64,000 nucleotides of DNA, from NCBI GenBank assembly GCA_010909165.1, contig MU008160.1, forward strand, positions 2,196,149-2,260,148, read 5' to 3'. This document shows, piece after piece, positions 45,818 to 57,971 of this stretch. Below the pieces are notes generated by a model. The model was not told where the DNA came from and ran no database searches. It worked only from the letters and a program-made list of their open reading frames with translations. The first letter of the stretch is position 1; every line of letters begins with the position of its first letter. Origin of the DNA: Anthoceros angustus (taxonomy: Eukaryota > Streptophyta > Anthocerotopsida > Anthocerotales > Anthocerotaceae). A program made the translations under genes and the position numbers.

Positions 45818-45894
45818 TACCGTGGTAGGAGTCTCTCCTACCAAGGTGGTCTGCCTCCTACCATGGTAGGACTAGCTCCTACCACCGTAGGTCT
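45818..45894. repeat. Palindrome array at the N-terminal side of the coiled-coil ORF, unit 2
   Basis: TACCGTGGTAGG, a degraded CCTACCAAGGTGG, the perfect CCTACCATGGTAGG and CCTACCACCGTAGG. Next to the copia-A LTR junction, as at 20214-20290. Confidence 0.85.
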
Positions 45895-45943
45895 TGTCAT
45901 GAGAGGTGATATGGGTCCCATACCACGTGGGAACACCCCTATG

Positions 45944-46249
45944 CAGCTCGAGTTTGTTAAGATGGATATGACTATGCATAAAAGATATAGGTGATTGAAC
46001 TTACTATAAGTATATAGAAGTGGGTAAATGGGAAACATATACCCCATAGTGAGTAGGAAACGTGAGTGACACTTTTAGGGTTTAAAAGGGTGAGACCAGC
46101 TAGCTATAGCAAGTTCAGCTGACTCTTTGACTGTTGTCTTTGTGTTGTTTACTCAAAGTTGCTCTTCATTTGTGTTTTAAAGCCTCGCTTAGGTGGTCTT
46201 AGTTTTGCAATTCGAACACTTGCTTTCTTGACACTTGACCTCTTGAAGG
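45944..46249 (+). mobile_element. Copia-A LTR (5' truncated) and leader, unit 2
   Basis: Same truncated start (atgcagctcgagtttgtt) and junction with coiled-coil sequence as at 20340. Leads to the gag ATG at 46250. Confidence 0.8.
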
Positions 46250-48240
46250 ATGGCTAGCTTCCAATCTCAACAACAACAATTTGATCGTGGCTTTGGAGTC
46301 AAGAATAAAGACTTTGACTTTGAGATTCTTGTGAGCGACTCTTACATGAAGAGACAAAAGAAGAGAAAAGGGAAGATATCCGAGGAATCAGCTTTTGTGG
46401 CCAAAAAGCCTCGGGAAGAACACTCAAGTTCCATCAAGCTAGGGAAGGTCCTTCTCAATCAGGAGGATATAGAAGGTCCAACATAACTTGCAACCACTGG
46501 CAAGGTTGGACACATTAGGAACTGTTCAAGAAGCAAAGGGACGAGAAAGCAAGACCTCAAAGCAATGCTGAAGACTTTGATGAGGCCTTTGTGAGTACAC
46601 ATCACCACTCAAATGAAGCTGACAGGTGGTATATCGATTCGGAGCTTGAGCATATGACCAATAGGCGTGAATGGTTTCACTCTTTCAAACCCACTCCTGC
46701 AACTAACATTTACTTGGGTGATAATTCGCTCAAAAATGTGAGGGAGAAGGAGTTGTATTTCTAACCATGACCACTCCTAAAGGGCCTATTCTTGGGATGT
46801 TAAAGAAGGTCCTCTATGTGCCAGGCCTGAGCAAAACCTCTTCTCCGTTAGCGGCTACCTCTCAAGGGTTGAGAGTGAGATTTGAGGAAGCTGGAGTGAC
46901 CTTCATGAATGCAAAAGAAGAAGTGAGAGCACAAGGAGTGAAGGTTGGAAAGATGTATTGTTTAAGTGGGAGTACTGGTGCCAAGCTCAAGAATGGAGGC
47001 AAATGTGGTACAAGAGCACAACAACAAGCTACTATTGTGGCACCAAAGATTGGGACATCTTGGAGTTCAAAACATCAAGCTCATGGAAAAGAAAAAGATG
47101 GTAAGAGGACTTGAGCTTGGAGAGGAGGAAGATATAGGTATTTGTAGAGGTTGCATGATGGGAAAGCAACATCGATTTCCATTTCCAAAGGGAGGAAGTA
47201 GAGCTAACCATGTGCTAGATTTGATTCACTCAGACATCTGTGGCCCCATGAAGACTACATCTCTAGGAGGGGCCAAGTATTTCCTCACTTTCACAGATGA
47301 CAAGTCAAGGTATACCAAGGTTTACTTCCTCAAATCCAAGGATGCTTGTTTATCCAAGTTCAAGGAGTATAAAGCACTTGTGGAGAATCAAATTGGTAGA
47401 AAGATAAAAGTTTTAAGGAGTGATAATGGAGGTGAATATATGTCCAAGGATTTTGGAACTTTTTGCAAGGAGCACGGAATTATGCAACAGTTTTCGGCCC
47501 CTCACACTCCTCAGCAAAATGGAGTTGCAGAAGGAAAAATAGAACTTTGGTAGAATATGCTAGGAGCATGCTTCATCATCAACAATTGGGCTATGAGTTT
47601 TGGGGGGAAGCCATTGCAACTGCTGTCTACCTACTAATAAAAGTGCAAGTGCATCACTAGAGGATATGACACGGAGGAATGCTGGTTAGGGAGGAAGCCT
47701 TCTATTGCTCACTTGCATGTGTTTGGGTGTAGAGCCTTTGCACATAAACCCAAAGAAGTCGAGCAAGCTCGAAGGAAAGGCCTTGGAGTGCGTTTTTGTG
47801 GGCTATGATATTGATAGAAAGGCCTATAAATTGTATGATGAGGCATATGGGCGCATCATCATAAGTAGAGATGTGGTTTTTGATGAGGCGGAGAATATAG
47901 ATAGCGAGAAATTTCCTATTGTTGATGCCCACGAGGTTGTGATACTGCAAGAACCAATTGGAAAAGATGTCATTTCGATCGCTGGGAATGAAATGATCTC
48001 TAGCGAGGCAAACAATGAGGAAGAACCCTTGAGAGAAGAAATTCTTCCTCCGTGGAGATATCCAACAAGGGAGCGTCGTCGACCAAGAGATTGAAGAGAA
48101 GGACTAGAGTTTGCATCCATTGCTATGGAATATGGGAGGAAACCAAGAACGATAGCTGAAGCACTACAAGGAAAGATGATAAGAAAAGGAAAGAAGCTAG
48201 GTAGTATGTATGGACTTCGTGAGGTAGTATGTAAGTGAGA
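46250..48240 (+). pseudogene. Copia-A gag-protease-integrase, unit 2
   Basis: Better preserved copy of 20652-22620. The gag start is open for 78 codons (MASFQSQQQQFDRGFGVKNK ... EESAFVAKKPREEHSSS). A knuckle remnant (expected CNHCGKVGHIRKNC) lies near 46490 and the broken DSGA protease site near 46640. The frame 46966-47553 (195 codons) spans [55 protein letters not shown] (first D), LRSDNGGEYMSKDFGT (second D) and TPQQNGVAE (catalytic E). Then come FWGEAIATAVYL and EGKALECVFVGYDIDRKAYK, and the PTRERRRPRD end of the integrase region. Gag seems to lack most of its capsid part, so even the parent was probably not autonomous. Confidence 0.9.
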
Positions 48241-50985
48241 GGCCACCGTGTAGATAGAGTAGGCCTGCCAACCCTTTGACACGCATCACATCTCCTGATA
48301 AACTCCCACACATCCTCTCTCAGATTGAGCCCACGAGCTTGCATCCAAGACCTTCTTCACGGTGATTTGCGAAACCACCAGCCTCTTCGCATGTAAAGCT
48401 GACCAAACAGCTTCTAGTTTCCAGACATCGCCGAATCTTCTCGTCTGGACCAAGCTTATACAAGACCCCATTTCGTAGGCAATAAGGGCTGTCTTGTGAA
48501 GAAAACAGCTCGCCCCTCCCTAGACAAACCATCGTGCATGATTCCATGCTCTAGAAATTTTCAGACTCACCATTCAATGTATCTTGGGCATGAACGCCCC
48601 TCACGTTCTAATCTCCTCCTTCCAAGCATACCACGTCGCCTCCTGCTAGCTCGCCCACCAGCAGCCCTGCACGGCGTTAATCCATTCACAAATCCATTTT
48701 CTCCTTGCTTTGTCCATGCCGCAAGTTTCCTAGCTTGCAGCCCGCTTGCATGCTCCTCCTCCACAACGCTCGATTTCTTCCATTCCTGCTGGTCTAGCCT
48801 CGTGTCCAGGTCCAGCTCGTGCTCCCATGGCGTCCTCCTCGCCTTCCTGCACCTCCATGGCCTCAATGAGTGATTTCCCATGAATCGCCATTTCCTTCTC
48901 CCAGCTTTTGCTCAAGCTTGTCATGGGATGCATCTCCTTCCTCGCGCACCTACCTCATTAGGGTCGTCTTCTCCTCGGCCCCATGGCGCCCGGCTTTTGG
49001 CCACGCAAGTGTAAGCGCCTTTTGCTTGAAACGATGATGCCTTCCCGACCCATCCCTGCTGACCATACGCTGCAAGAACTGCATTCCATGTCACCTCGTT
49101 CTTGCGGGCATTTTCAAACACTCAGCATCGCCTCACGCCTCCCGCATTTTGCATACATGTTCACCGCAGCTGCCCACAACCACATCCGCTTCCAAACCTC
49201 TCTCCGAACTGAGCATGTAGCTGGTGCCCGTGTGCAATGCTCCGATGCTTCACCCAGTCAAACCAACTCCTCGTGAAATCGGTCATCCGTGGCTTCAAGT
49301 CGCTTCCGCCAGACGAGAAATGAAATCAACATTCTCGATGCCCCGGCCTAGTTTCTACGCCATAATCAAACTCTTGCAGCAGTAGCACCCACCTGGCAAT
49401 CCTTCCTGACAAATCTGGCTTGTTTACAAGGTACTTCAACGCAAAATGGTCAACATGAAAGGTCACTTTGCAAGCAAGCAGATAGTGTCTAAACTTCTTA
49501 CAGAGTAGATGATACCAAGACCTTCCCGCCTGTGGTTGAGTAGTTCTTCTCGATCTCGTGAGTTGTCTACCCAAGATAGAAAATCGGATGGTCCTGCTTT
49601 CTCGCCCTTCCGGCTTAAGATGGTCCCAATGGCATAAGCGGACACATCCAAGTATACATGAAACGTTTTCTCCCATTCGTGGCAGAATGCTGGTGCGCTC
49701 ACCAAGTGTCCTTCAGCTGAAAAGCCTGCCTTGCAGTCCATTTGAAAGGTGTATCCTTCTTGGTCAATTGTGTCAGCAAGGCTGCCTTCTTAGCAAAATC
49801 CTTGATGAACCTCCTGTAATATCCTACCAATCCTACAAAAGCACGCACCGCCTCACCGCTTGTGGTGCGTCCATCTCAATTTATAAATGCCACCTTCTCC
49901 TTATCTACCCGCAACTGTGACCGAAACTCGATGTGCCAACAAAATACCTTCTCCATACCAAAATAATACTGGATGAAGTTTCATGTTGGATTCCCTGCAC
50001 TTCAAAACACTGCCTTAGGTGCTCTAGATGCAACTTCCTCCTCCCAAACACGCAAAAATCATCTAGGAATACCATGAACTTCCGAGAAATCTCGGAAGAT
50101 AGCGCCACCACACGTTGAAGGTGGCGTGAGCGTTGCACAACCCGAAAGGCAGCTTGGAATAAGCGTAAGTGCCCCAACTGCTGTGAATGTAGTCTTGTCC
50201 TCGATCCTCCTCCTCAACGAAATCGATTGTAACCCGAGTACTTCAGAAATCAGACATTTCATGTCCACCACCGTGTCAAAGACGCTGTCCATGAAAGGCA
50301 AGGGGTGGTGGTCCTTCTTCGTTGCTTCATTGCTTGCTGAAATCTTGACACACCCATTCCGTTGTTCTTAGGTACAATTACGATGGGGCAACCCACTCAC
50401 GGTAAGCACCGGATAAATCACCGGCTAAGTAGGTCCAAATTGATCCTTGACGACCATAGAATACTTGGGATTCAGCCTGTATTGCTTGATCCTTACAGGA
50501 GTGCTGCCCTCCTTCAAATCGATTCGATGTATCCCTCTTCCGGAATTCGCCATGTCAAGAATCTTGAAGGCAAACACATCGACATATTCTCTAAGGACCC
50601 TACGAAACTCTTCTTTTTTCTACCACTCCTAGGTGCCTGGAGATCTTGACCACCTTGCTGGGCTCTAGCTCCAAGTCCTCACTGCTCGGATCTACATAAG
50701 TCCCTTCCGGACCGCCACCGCACTATTCCCCGATCCTTCGCCGGAAAATCGCGATCATAGGCTCCCACCTTCCATAAGGCTACTCCTTCTCTATGTGCTT
50801 CGTCCTCCCGACCTCCTCACGACACCATCTACTTGTGGCGGTGTACACCAACTCGATTTTATTGCCACCTCAACCGAGGGTCCTAAGCTTGGCCACCGCC
50901 AAGAGCTTACCCCCGTACTACCCGAGGTGTACCCATCGGACTGAAGCGCGGACTCCCCTTCATAGGGTGCCTTACTCCATGACAC
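48241..50985 (-). pseudogene. Gypsy pol with PPR insert, unit 2
   Basis: Counterpart of 22621-25395 with more small deletions. Recognisable minus-strand parts: the acidic linker (MSWSKAPYEG at 50985), the RT palm with FLDDFCVFGRRKLHLEHLRQ, RNase H with YLDVSAYAIGTILSRKGEKA and RIARWVLLLQEFDYGVETRP, the PPR-like insert, a basic linker (GGRASRRRRGMLGRRRLERE) and an integrase start with CDACQRVGRPTLSTRWPL. The integrase core is missing; copia-A sequence begins near 48240, as in unit 1. Confidence 0.85.
49015..49265 (-). pseudogene. Captured PPR gene fragment inside gypsy pol, unit 2
   Basis: The clearest stretch is KNEVTWNAVLAAYGQQGW at about 49100-49050, a textbook PPR-motif end, preceded in other frames by IAHGHQLHA, ADVVVGS and NMYAKCG. 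It lies between RNase H and integrase exactly as in unit 1, so the capture predates the large duplication. Confidence 0.75.
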
Positions 50986-51670
50986 AAATATATCCTTAAA
51001 TAATAATAATTAACAGTAATAATTAATTAACAGCAAGGTGTCTATCACGGGCGCCCAGGGACCCCCTGACCCACACCGCAATTTTGTCCTTACTCCTAAG
51101 ACCACTCTTCTCCACAGTGGAGCGCCCTCGCAGATTTGGGATCTGCCCCTGGTCAGCTCCTGTGGCCTCCGCTTTTCCTACACTCTAATTCTCCTCACAA
51201 CTCCTCAATCAACAACGCCTCTCCTTCTCTACTCATCTAACCTTCCTTCCTCCACAATCTTCTACTCTAACATCGATTGCTGGCTCATTAATTCCAACTC
51301 GCCCTTACGGCACAATCGCCTGGGTCCGTCCGAAATTAACGAGTTCTTCCTTGGGCGGTTATGTGGTTTGTACCAGACATGAGAACCTCCAGGAGTCTTT
51401 CCTCAGAGTCTACCCTCAAGCCGAGAGTTCCTTGAGCATCGCCACACACTCAAAGCAAAACAATTCACACAAAGAACCATTCACAAGGGAGCAGGTGGCG
51501 CCCAAGAGCAAGCCCTCCACCCAAAGACTCCAACCGCTGCTCCTCTCTACCAGACACGGCGTTGGCTTGCAAGACGAAATTCTGCACAAAGTGAAGGACT
51601 CGGGAGGATGGGAGCGCAAGACACGATAATTTTACTCACAAGCCCTCCTTTTATAGGGAGGTCCTCACAT
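50986..51670 (-). mobile_element. Gypsy LTR C2 (-), unit 2
   Basis: Single copy of the block found twice in unit 1. Primer-binding-like TGGGCGCCCGTGATAGACACC (minus strand) at 51037-51057 and TATA at about 51642-51657. Confidence 0.65.
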
Positions 51671-52105
51671 AACCTCTCGCGCCTCCCGGCATTGCCTCAC
51701 TCCTTATTTTAGTGTATCCTACTGTCAGACTTTAAGTTCTGACATCCAAGCATCTTGGGTAAAATTCTATTCTAGCAAACTTCACCTATGTGAGCCTTAA
51801 TGGCTCCTGCCAACATTCCTATCTAGCTAGTCAACACACCCTAGGGTTGACAAGCATTAATGCCTGTCCTCCTCTAAAGAAAAGTCTCCCCAAGTGGCAT
51901 CTTGTCCCATGTCTTCAAGCTAATTTAAGGACCCCTTATGAATCCCCTTCCTTATCTTGATGCCTATCTTGAGTTTCTTCCTCCAATAAAATAGCCCGGG
52001 CTCTCTTAGCCACTGGCTCATCCTCAGCTTCTCCTCTTCCTCTCACTTGTGGAGCAAGTGAGCTCCTTGCCCCTACCATGTTAGGAGGTTGGTCTTCTCC
52101 TTGTG
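51671..52105 (-). repeat. 430-bp segment of LTR C, orientation 2, unit 2
   Basis: Same orientation as 27102-27550. Minus strand encodes a 60-codon ORF: MEQESQGEDQPPNMVG, SSLAPQVRGRGEAEDEPVAK, RARAILLEEE. Confidence 0.75.
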
Positions 52106-52214
52106 ATTCTTGCTCCATTCTGCAAGATCAACCCCTCTTCCTTCTTTCTTGCAAGGGCCAAGGTACTCGCCTCCCCATCAAATCCATGCTAGCAGCCTTT
52201 GACTGCTTTCCCTC

Positions 52215-52274
52215 CTACCATGGTAGGACCTTCCTACCACGGAACTCCTCCTACCACGGTAGGAGTTCCTACCG
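52215..52274. repeat. Palindrome array, subfamily C2, unit 2
   Basis: CCTACCATGGTAGG, a damaged unit CCTACCACGGAAC and CCTACCACGGTAGG plus half-site; the same middle damage is present in unit 1, so it is ancestral. Confidence 0.85.
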
Positions 52275-53797
52275 GGTGTTTCTTCCTCACCCCTTCCGGG
52301 TGATTCTCTCCCCAGCTCGCCCGCTTCACTCGCTTCTCGGCGCAAGTTTCTTCACCCCTGCTTGGGACACTTTCCAAGTCTAAGGCTTCCGTTGGACTTG
52401 CATGAGGGCCTCCCTATCATCATCATGAGGTCCCAACATCCTTCTCAGAAGTCGCAACAACTCGTTAGTGGCCTTGAGCACCTTGTTGTGAAGATGGGCT
52501 GCAAATCGTTGTTGTGCCATCTCCAATTCTTCGTAATCCTCAAGCCATACTCCATGCTCACACTTGCTTTTGTAAGCATCTCGCCCAAGGCCAGCTCACC
52601 GCCTTGACATGGAGAGCCACATTCTCCGTCCTTTCATTCTGCAGTTGGCGGATCAATCTCTTGTAGGGCATAATCACCAAATCTCCGCCTCCTCACCGCC
52701 AACATATGCAAACCGCCTCATGACGGCCTTTCTCCTTTGCCATTTCTTCCTCCAACTCCCCTATCCTCCTAGGGAGTTGTGCATTCTCCGTTCTGGACTT
52801 CGCTTCCATTTCCAATCTTTGGACAAAATGTGTCCGTTCTTCCAGCTCTTCTTCCTTCAATTCCAGCCTCGGATTTCTCCCAGCTCCTTTTCCATGTCAC
52901 TAATCTTCACTGTGTGGCTATGACCCGCTCATGTGCGCCTACTTGCCTTTGTGTTGCCCTCATTTGCTGCAGAGATTGCCTCGCCTTGACCTTCTCCTTT
53001 GCCATTTCTTCCTCCAACTCCCCTATCCTCCTAGGGAGTTGTGCATTCTCCGTTCTGGACTTCTGCTCCATTTCCAATCTTTGGACAAAATGTGTCCGTT
53101 CTTCCAGCTCTTCTTCCTTCAATTCCAGCCTCGGATTTCTCCCAGCTCCTTTTCCATGTCACTAATCTTCACACTGTGGCTATGACCCGCTCATGTGCGC
53201 CTACTTGCCTTTGTGTTGCCCTCATTTGCTGCAGAGATTGCTCGCCTTGACCTCTCCTCCATTAGCAGACTTGCTTGTCTTCCGCCTTCTTTTCCATGCG
53301 CACCATGTGAGCAAGTTGCTCCACCTTCTCCTCTCGAGCTGCCAATTGCTTGGTAAGAGCCTTGTTCTCCGAATATGATGGTTTGCCTCCTGCCTCGCCT
53401 CAAGACTCTTTCCAAGTGCTCCACTTGAGCCTCCATCCTCATAACATCCTCCCGCTGGGTTTCCGCCTACCCGCAATTTCCCTTGCTTGGTAGGTCCTTG
53501 TCTTCTCGCCTCCGCCTTCAAGAATTCAACTCTCCTCTTGGCGGCTCCTATGTCTACCTTGCTGAACATCTCCCTATGCGATCTCCTCCAACATGTCTAA
53601 GTCTCCTTTCTTACCTCCGGGAGACTCAAGGCCTTTGCCTTGCTCATGGGATCTTACATCCCTTGCTTCCCTATGATGAGCTCCCGCCATCACTTGGTGG
53701 GGCAACCCTCCCACCGTGACTCCATCCGCTCGCCCACCTAACGGGCCGGTTGCCTTCTTATCTCCCTTGGGAGCTTCCAAACCGTGACTTCCTTCCT

Positions 53798-53915
53798 CCT
53801 ACCGTGGTAGGACTAATTCCTACCACCGTAGGTCTTGTCATGAGAGGGCGAGAGGGGTCCCAAACCACTGTGGGAACACCTCCCACCTCAGGCGGATTCC
53901 TGCCATGGTAGGATC
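53798..53915. repeat. Palindrome array, N-terminal side, subfamily C2, unit 2
   Basis: CCTACCGTGGTAGG, CCTACCACCGTAGG, GCCATGGTAGG and ATCCTACC. The second unit is intact here but degraded to cccaccgtgaggtgg in unit 1. Confidence 0.8.
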
Positions 53916-53930
53916 TATCCTACCTTCCAT

Positions 53931-55455
53931 CTCCGCATCCTCCGGGTCCAAACTTCAAATCCCCTACAACTTCTCCTTGCAAGTCCTCGCACATCCTCCG
54001 CCTATCTTTGAGGGATTCCTTCCAAGAATAATGTCCGTGGTGCTGCACCTCCTTTAGCAAAGCACCAAGCACCCCGTCCCTCCCCTGTAAGTACACAATG
54101 TTAAAGGGATGCTTGGAATCATCCAACTCCTTACTTGTGAGTAGCCCTCTACTTCCCACAAATGCACTAGATAAGTGCTAAGATAGCACGGCCTGACCTG
54201 CCTTCATCCGACGCTGGGTTTCAAAGAACTTTTCCTGGTAGGTGTATGCTTCATACATGATGAGCCCCAATCCGCTTCGCTCCTTGAGTGATCTTCCACA
54301 AAAATGGAGGAAGGTAGTCAAATATGACACCCTTGGATTGCTCACCAAGCCCAAAACAATTCTTGTGAACAATCTCCACTTGGGCTCCAAGATTTGGTCC
54401 ATCCGCCAACCGCTTCTTGACTTAGCCTTCATGCCCCTTGCATAAGTGTAAGGGCTCCTTGGGAAGATCCGCTGATGCACGCTTGCCTCCACTGCTCCTT
54501 CCATCAACGTGATTCCGCTTATCCTCGCTATCCGCCGCCATATACCGCGATGCTTACACCAACACCGTGGATCCGTCTGCATGCTCCTATCCGGCAGCCA
54601 ATTCCTCTTCCGTCTGCCAAATTAGCAAAACACTCTATCAATTCAAGGTTGGTGTAAGACCAATGTCGCCCATACACCCACTCTAGCTGAATATTCTCCT
54701 CTCGCTGCCCAAGGTCGAAAGTCCGAAAGGTCTCTAGAGGACAACCGGCCTGCATAGCATGTGACGCCTTCATCCGACGCGTTGGGTTTCAGAACTTTTC
54801 CTTGTGGTAGGTGTATGCTTCATACATGATGAGCCCCAATCCGCTTCGCTCCTTGAGTGATCTTCCACAAAAATGGAGGAAGGTAGTGCTGAATATGACA
54901 CCCTTGGATTGCTCACCAAGCCCAAAACAATTCTTGTGAACAATCTCCACTTGGGCTCCAAGATTTGGTCCATCCGCCAACCGTTCTTGGACTTAGCCTT
55001 CATGCCCCTTGCATAAGTGTAAGGGCTCCTTGGGAAGATCCGCCGTTGATGCACGCTTGCCTCCACTGCTCCTTCCATCAACGTGATTCCGCTATCCTCG
55101 CTATCCGCCGCCATATACCGCGATGCTCCTTACGGTCCAACACCGTGGATCCGTCTGCTGCTCCTATCCTAGGCAGCCAATTCCTCCGTCTGCTGCATTA
55201 GCAAAACACTCTATCAATTCAAGGTTGGTGTAAGACCAATGTCGCCCATACACCCATTCTAGCTGAATATTCTCCTCTCGCTGCCCAAGGTCGAAAGTCC
55301 GAAAGGTCTCTAGAGGATAGCTGGCCTGCATAGCACGTAACAAGGGCATGTCAAAGCCGATCCTCCCGCCTTAGACCTCTTACCCGCCTCCCGCACACCC
55401 TTGGTGGACGCTCCTTCCTTGGCTACTACCTCCTTGCCCCTTGGTCATGGCCTCG
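53931..55455 (-). pseudogene. N-terminal ORF of the coiled-coil family, unit 2, with internal duplication
   Basis: Same order of peptides as 31390-32330: QREENIQLEWVYGRHWSYTN, GWRMDQILEPKWRLFTRIVL, CGRSLKERSGLGLIMYEAYT, TSKELDDSKHPFNIVYL. A block of about 590 bp is duplicated in tandem (about 54180-54770 and 54771-55360), so these peptides occur twice. Function unknown. Confidence 0.5.
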
Positions 55456-56060
55456 TGGAACGCAAAAGTTTGGGCAACTAGCTTAAATGAGTTCGCTTTG
55501 AAAACCCATTTTTTGCTAGGAATGGTTTGGTGAAGACATGCAAGGAAATTTTTGCCCTTTTGAGCGGAGTTGTAGGACCATGTCGGGAAGGCAAGAGAGG
55601 ATATGCAGGAAAAAGAAACGGGTCAAACGACCTATTGGTGAGGAGAAAAGGTAACCTACATGAGTGGTAGGAGGTGTCCTACCACCGTAGGAGAAACTCC
55701 TACCATGGTAGACGAGGGTAGGAGAGATCCTACCACCATAGGAGAATGACCCTGCTAGTGTTTTGATCACCTACTGTAGAAATAGCTCCTACCATGGTAG
55801 GAGAGGGTAGGAAAGTATCCTACCACCGTAGGAGTAACTCCTCAAGAGAATTGAGGACTTGCTCAAAGGATCTTATACATTGATTATCATAATAGAAAGT
55901 ACATTGAGTTTATATGAAGTAGGTGGTTATAGGTTGTTGTAACCAATTAACCATAATAACTAAAGCAACTACTTCTAACCCTAAGAATTAATTAATTATT
56001 AATTCTAGGATTTATAGGAGTGCTAATGAATAGTGCCCTAATATGCAAAGTATTTCATCA
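55456..56060 (-). mobile_element. Copia-B 3' LTR, unit 2
   Basis: Same ends as 32331-32938 (minus strand TGATGAAATAC ... GCGTTCCA), same polypurine tract at 56061-56071 and same insertion site before the coiled-coil ORF start. Confidence 0.75.
55663..55835. repeat. Palindrome array inside copia-B LTR, unit 2
   Basis: Same unit series as 32541-32712; the last unit reads CCTACCACCGTAGG where unit 1 has CCTACCGCCGTAGG, and the CAGT unit is shortened (cctactgtagaa). Confidence 0.9.
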
Positions 56061-56071
56061 CTCCCACTCAC

Positions 56072-56559
56072 TATGAAGTAGGGGTAAAGACTAGCTATCC
56101 AATAAGCTAAGTAGCTAAGGAGAACTCCCACTTATTGAGAAATAGGGCCTAAAAAGTTGAAATGAAAACTTGAACTGAAAAATACATTTCATCGTTATTG
56201 CCTCCATAATAAAGTTGAAATAACTAGCCTTGATAACGGGCTGTAAATATGGCATAAGTAAATATCACTGAAAAATATGGTCTTCAATTTAATGAATATA
56301 AGGATAAGGCCATATTCCCTTCCAACCACTAAAAACGGGTGTACAGGAAACCCGTCTCCATCCACTAGTTGTTGCTTCATTCTCACAAGGGCAAGCAAGA
56401 GCTATGGCGAGGTTGAAAGTGCCTAGAGGGGAAGCATATGCCTGAATCTGCATGCGCGGGGCGCCCGGACTGAGTAGGAGGGCATCACTTGCCTGCTGGA
56501 CTCTCGCGCCGACGGTGAGTCCCTATCAACAAGAAAGTCCAAAGGCCCATCATGCACAA
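56072..56559. other. Copia-B 3' region before captured gene fragment, unit 2
   Basis: Same AT-rich non-coding sequence as 32950-33479; no coding region seen. Confidence 0.4.
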
Positions 56560-57971
56560 ACAACTCCATCTTCTCGGTAGAAACCAAGATACCCCTCATT
56601 CACGAGGAAACCATCAGCAAACAACAAGCTTGATCATCTTGTCTACCGATGACGAAACGGAGAAGAGGAAGGAGGAGATTGAGCCATGCCACTAGAGAAG
56701 ACGAAAGGTGAGATACCTCCTTCTTTCCTTCTTATTGTTGCTGCTGTGGAAAAGCCGTAGGACACATGCTCCATGCGCTGGTACTTGTGGCACCACCCTC
56801 CGGCTAACCAACCAAGTGTGACGATGAAGGTGAAACCCATGTTTGCAGATCTGCAAAAGTCACGCACACCACCCATGATACGGATCTGAGGTCCTCTTTG
56901 CTGGTTGTGTGAGCACGCTCCCGCAGTGCGGGCATGCCTATAAATCTGTAAAAGCATGGAGGGAGATGGCGCTGCAGCGCGGAGGCACCCACAAAACACC
57001 TGCGGCGCCTTGGTGAAGGATGGCCCTGTGACGCGAGCCCGCCCTTAGCCATATGTGTGTCTTGGAGGAGGAGAGCGCCGCAGATCGGGCGCATCTTGTA
57101 GCTTCGCTTGTTAGCAGCCCATAAGCACGCCTTGGGGCTATCACGCCTTGAATCGCTGGAACCGACAGGCGCCTCTCTTGATGGAGTCGCCCCTCCTTAC
57201 ATCCAACAGATGGCGATGGACGCCTCTTCCACACTGCTCTTGAGAAGAAGCCTTGGATTGAAATATCTCGTACTCGAGATGGTTGCCGGGCCGACGTGAT
57301 TCCTTGTAAGCTGATTATTACATCTCAGAGATAAGATGACACATCCAAGTTGTATGTGGCTAAGGTGTTGGATCGTTGGTGGCATGTGTGGAGGCTAGAG
57401 ATAAGGATAAGGAAAAGCTGAGAACGATAAAAGACACAAGTATGTAGTTTTCCTTTGTCATTCAAAGGAGGATCCCTTAGAGTATTTGTGATCTGATATA
57501 AGAAAATAGACTAACGAAATTTCTACTTGCATAAATTGCGATGCGGCTTACTAAATGTAACAGAGAAATGCTAATATCCCAACATGAAACGTGGGCTACT
57601 ATAAACAGCTTGTTGCCCTAGGGACTATGAAAAGAAAGTCTATGTTGTTACCCTAGGGAAGGAAACTAGTCGAGGAGATGCCAAGCCTATGTCCGTGAGG
57701 AAACATGGATCCATATGATGAAGATAGCTGTCTACCATGTGAGGAATTTGGCACATGAAACACGTGTTTGTAAGTGCCTTGGTGTTAAGCTAATCCCATT
57801 ACCATATAACTTTATTATATTAAATATATAATACTTTATTATGTTTAATATTAATATATGCCTAAAACTACAAGGGCATTTTTATGTGTGGACAATTAAT
57901 GATGAGGCTGAAAAGGATGACAACTCCTATTTCAAATAGAAGAGGAATTTATGAAGAGGAAATAAACTTAA
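56560..57971 (+). pseudogene. Captured multi-exon gene fragment, antisense inside copia-B, unit 2
   Basis: Counterpart of 33480-34970 with the same exon-intron order. Small deletions have removed the acceptor before the last exon (tttttatgtgtgg in place of tttttgcaggatgtgtgtgg) and damaged the reading frame of the middle exon. The SSDDE-type acidic exon is also shortened (gtctaccgatgacg). It is less informative than unit 1 but shows that the fragment was part of copia-B before the large duplication. Confidence 0.55.

Larger units (their letters stand above)
42966..45943 (-). pseudogene. Coiled-coil gag-like array, subfamily C1, unit 2
   Basis: Same family as 13025-20330 but shorter. It includes the palindrome array at 43076-43142, a short duplicated block near 43190-43740, and three copies of a unit of about 510 bp between about 43975 and 45500. 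Minus-strand peptides include AAQRQMDAHEQVMAT, LELKEEELEERMHFVRRMEM and RMEARVKHLE. All units are frameshifted. Confidence 0.55.
52106..53930 (-). pseudogene. Coiled-coil gag-like array, subfamily C2, unit 2
   Basis: About one and a half units instead of three. It includes a local duplication of about 255 bp (52720-52975 and 52990-53240) that repeats the LPRRIGELEEEMAKEK / EEELEERTHFVQRLEMEQKS part. Palindrome arrays lie at 52215-52274 and 53798-53915. Frameshifted throughout. Confidence 0.55.
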
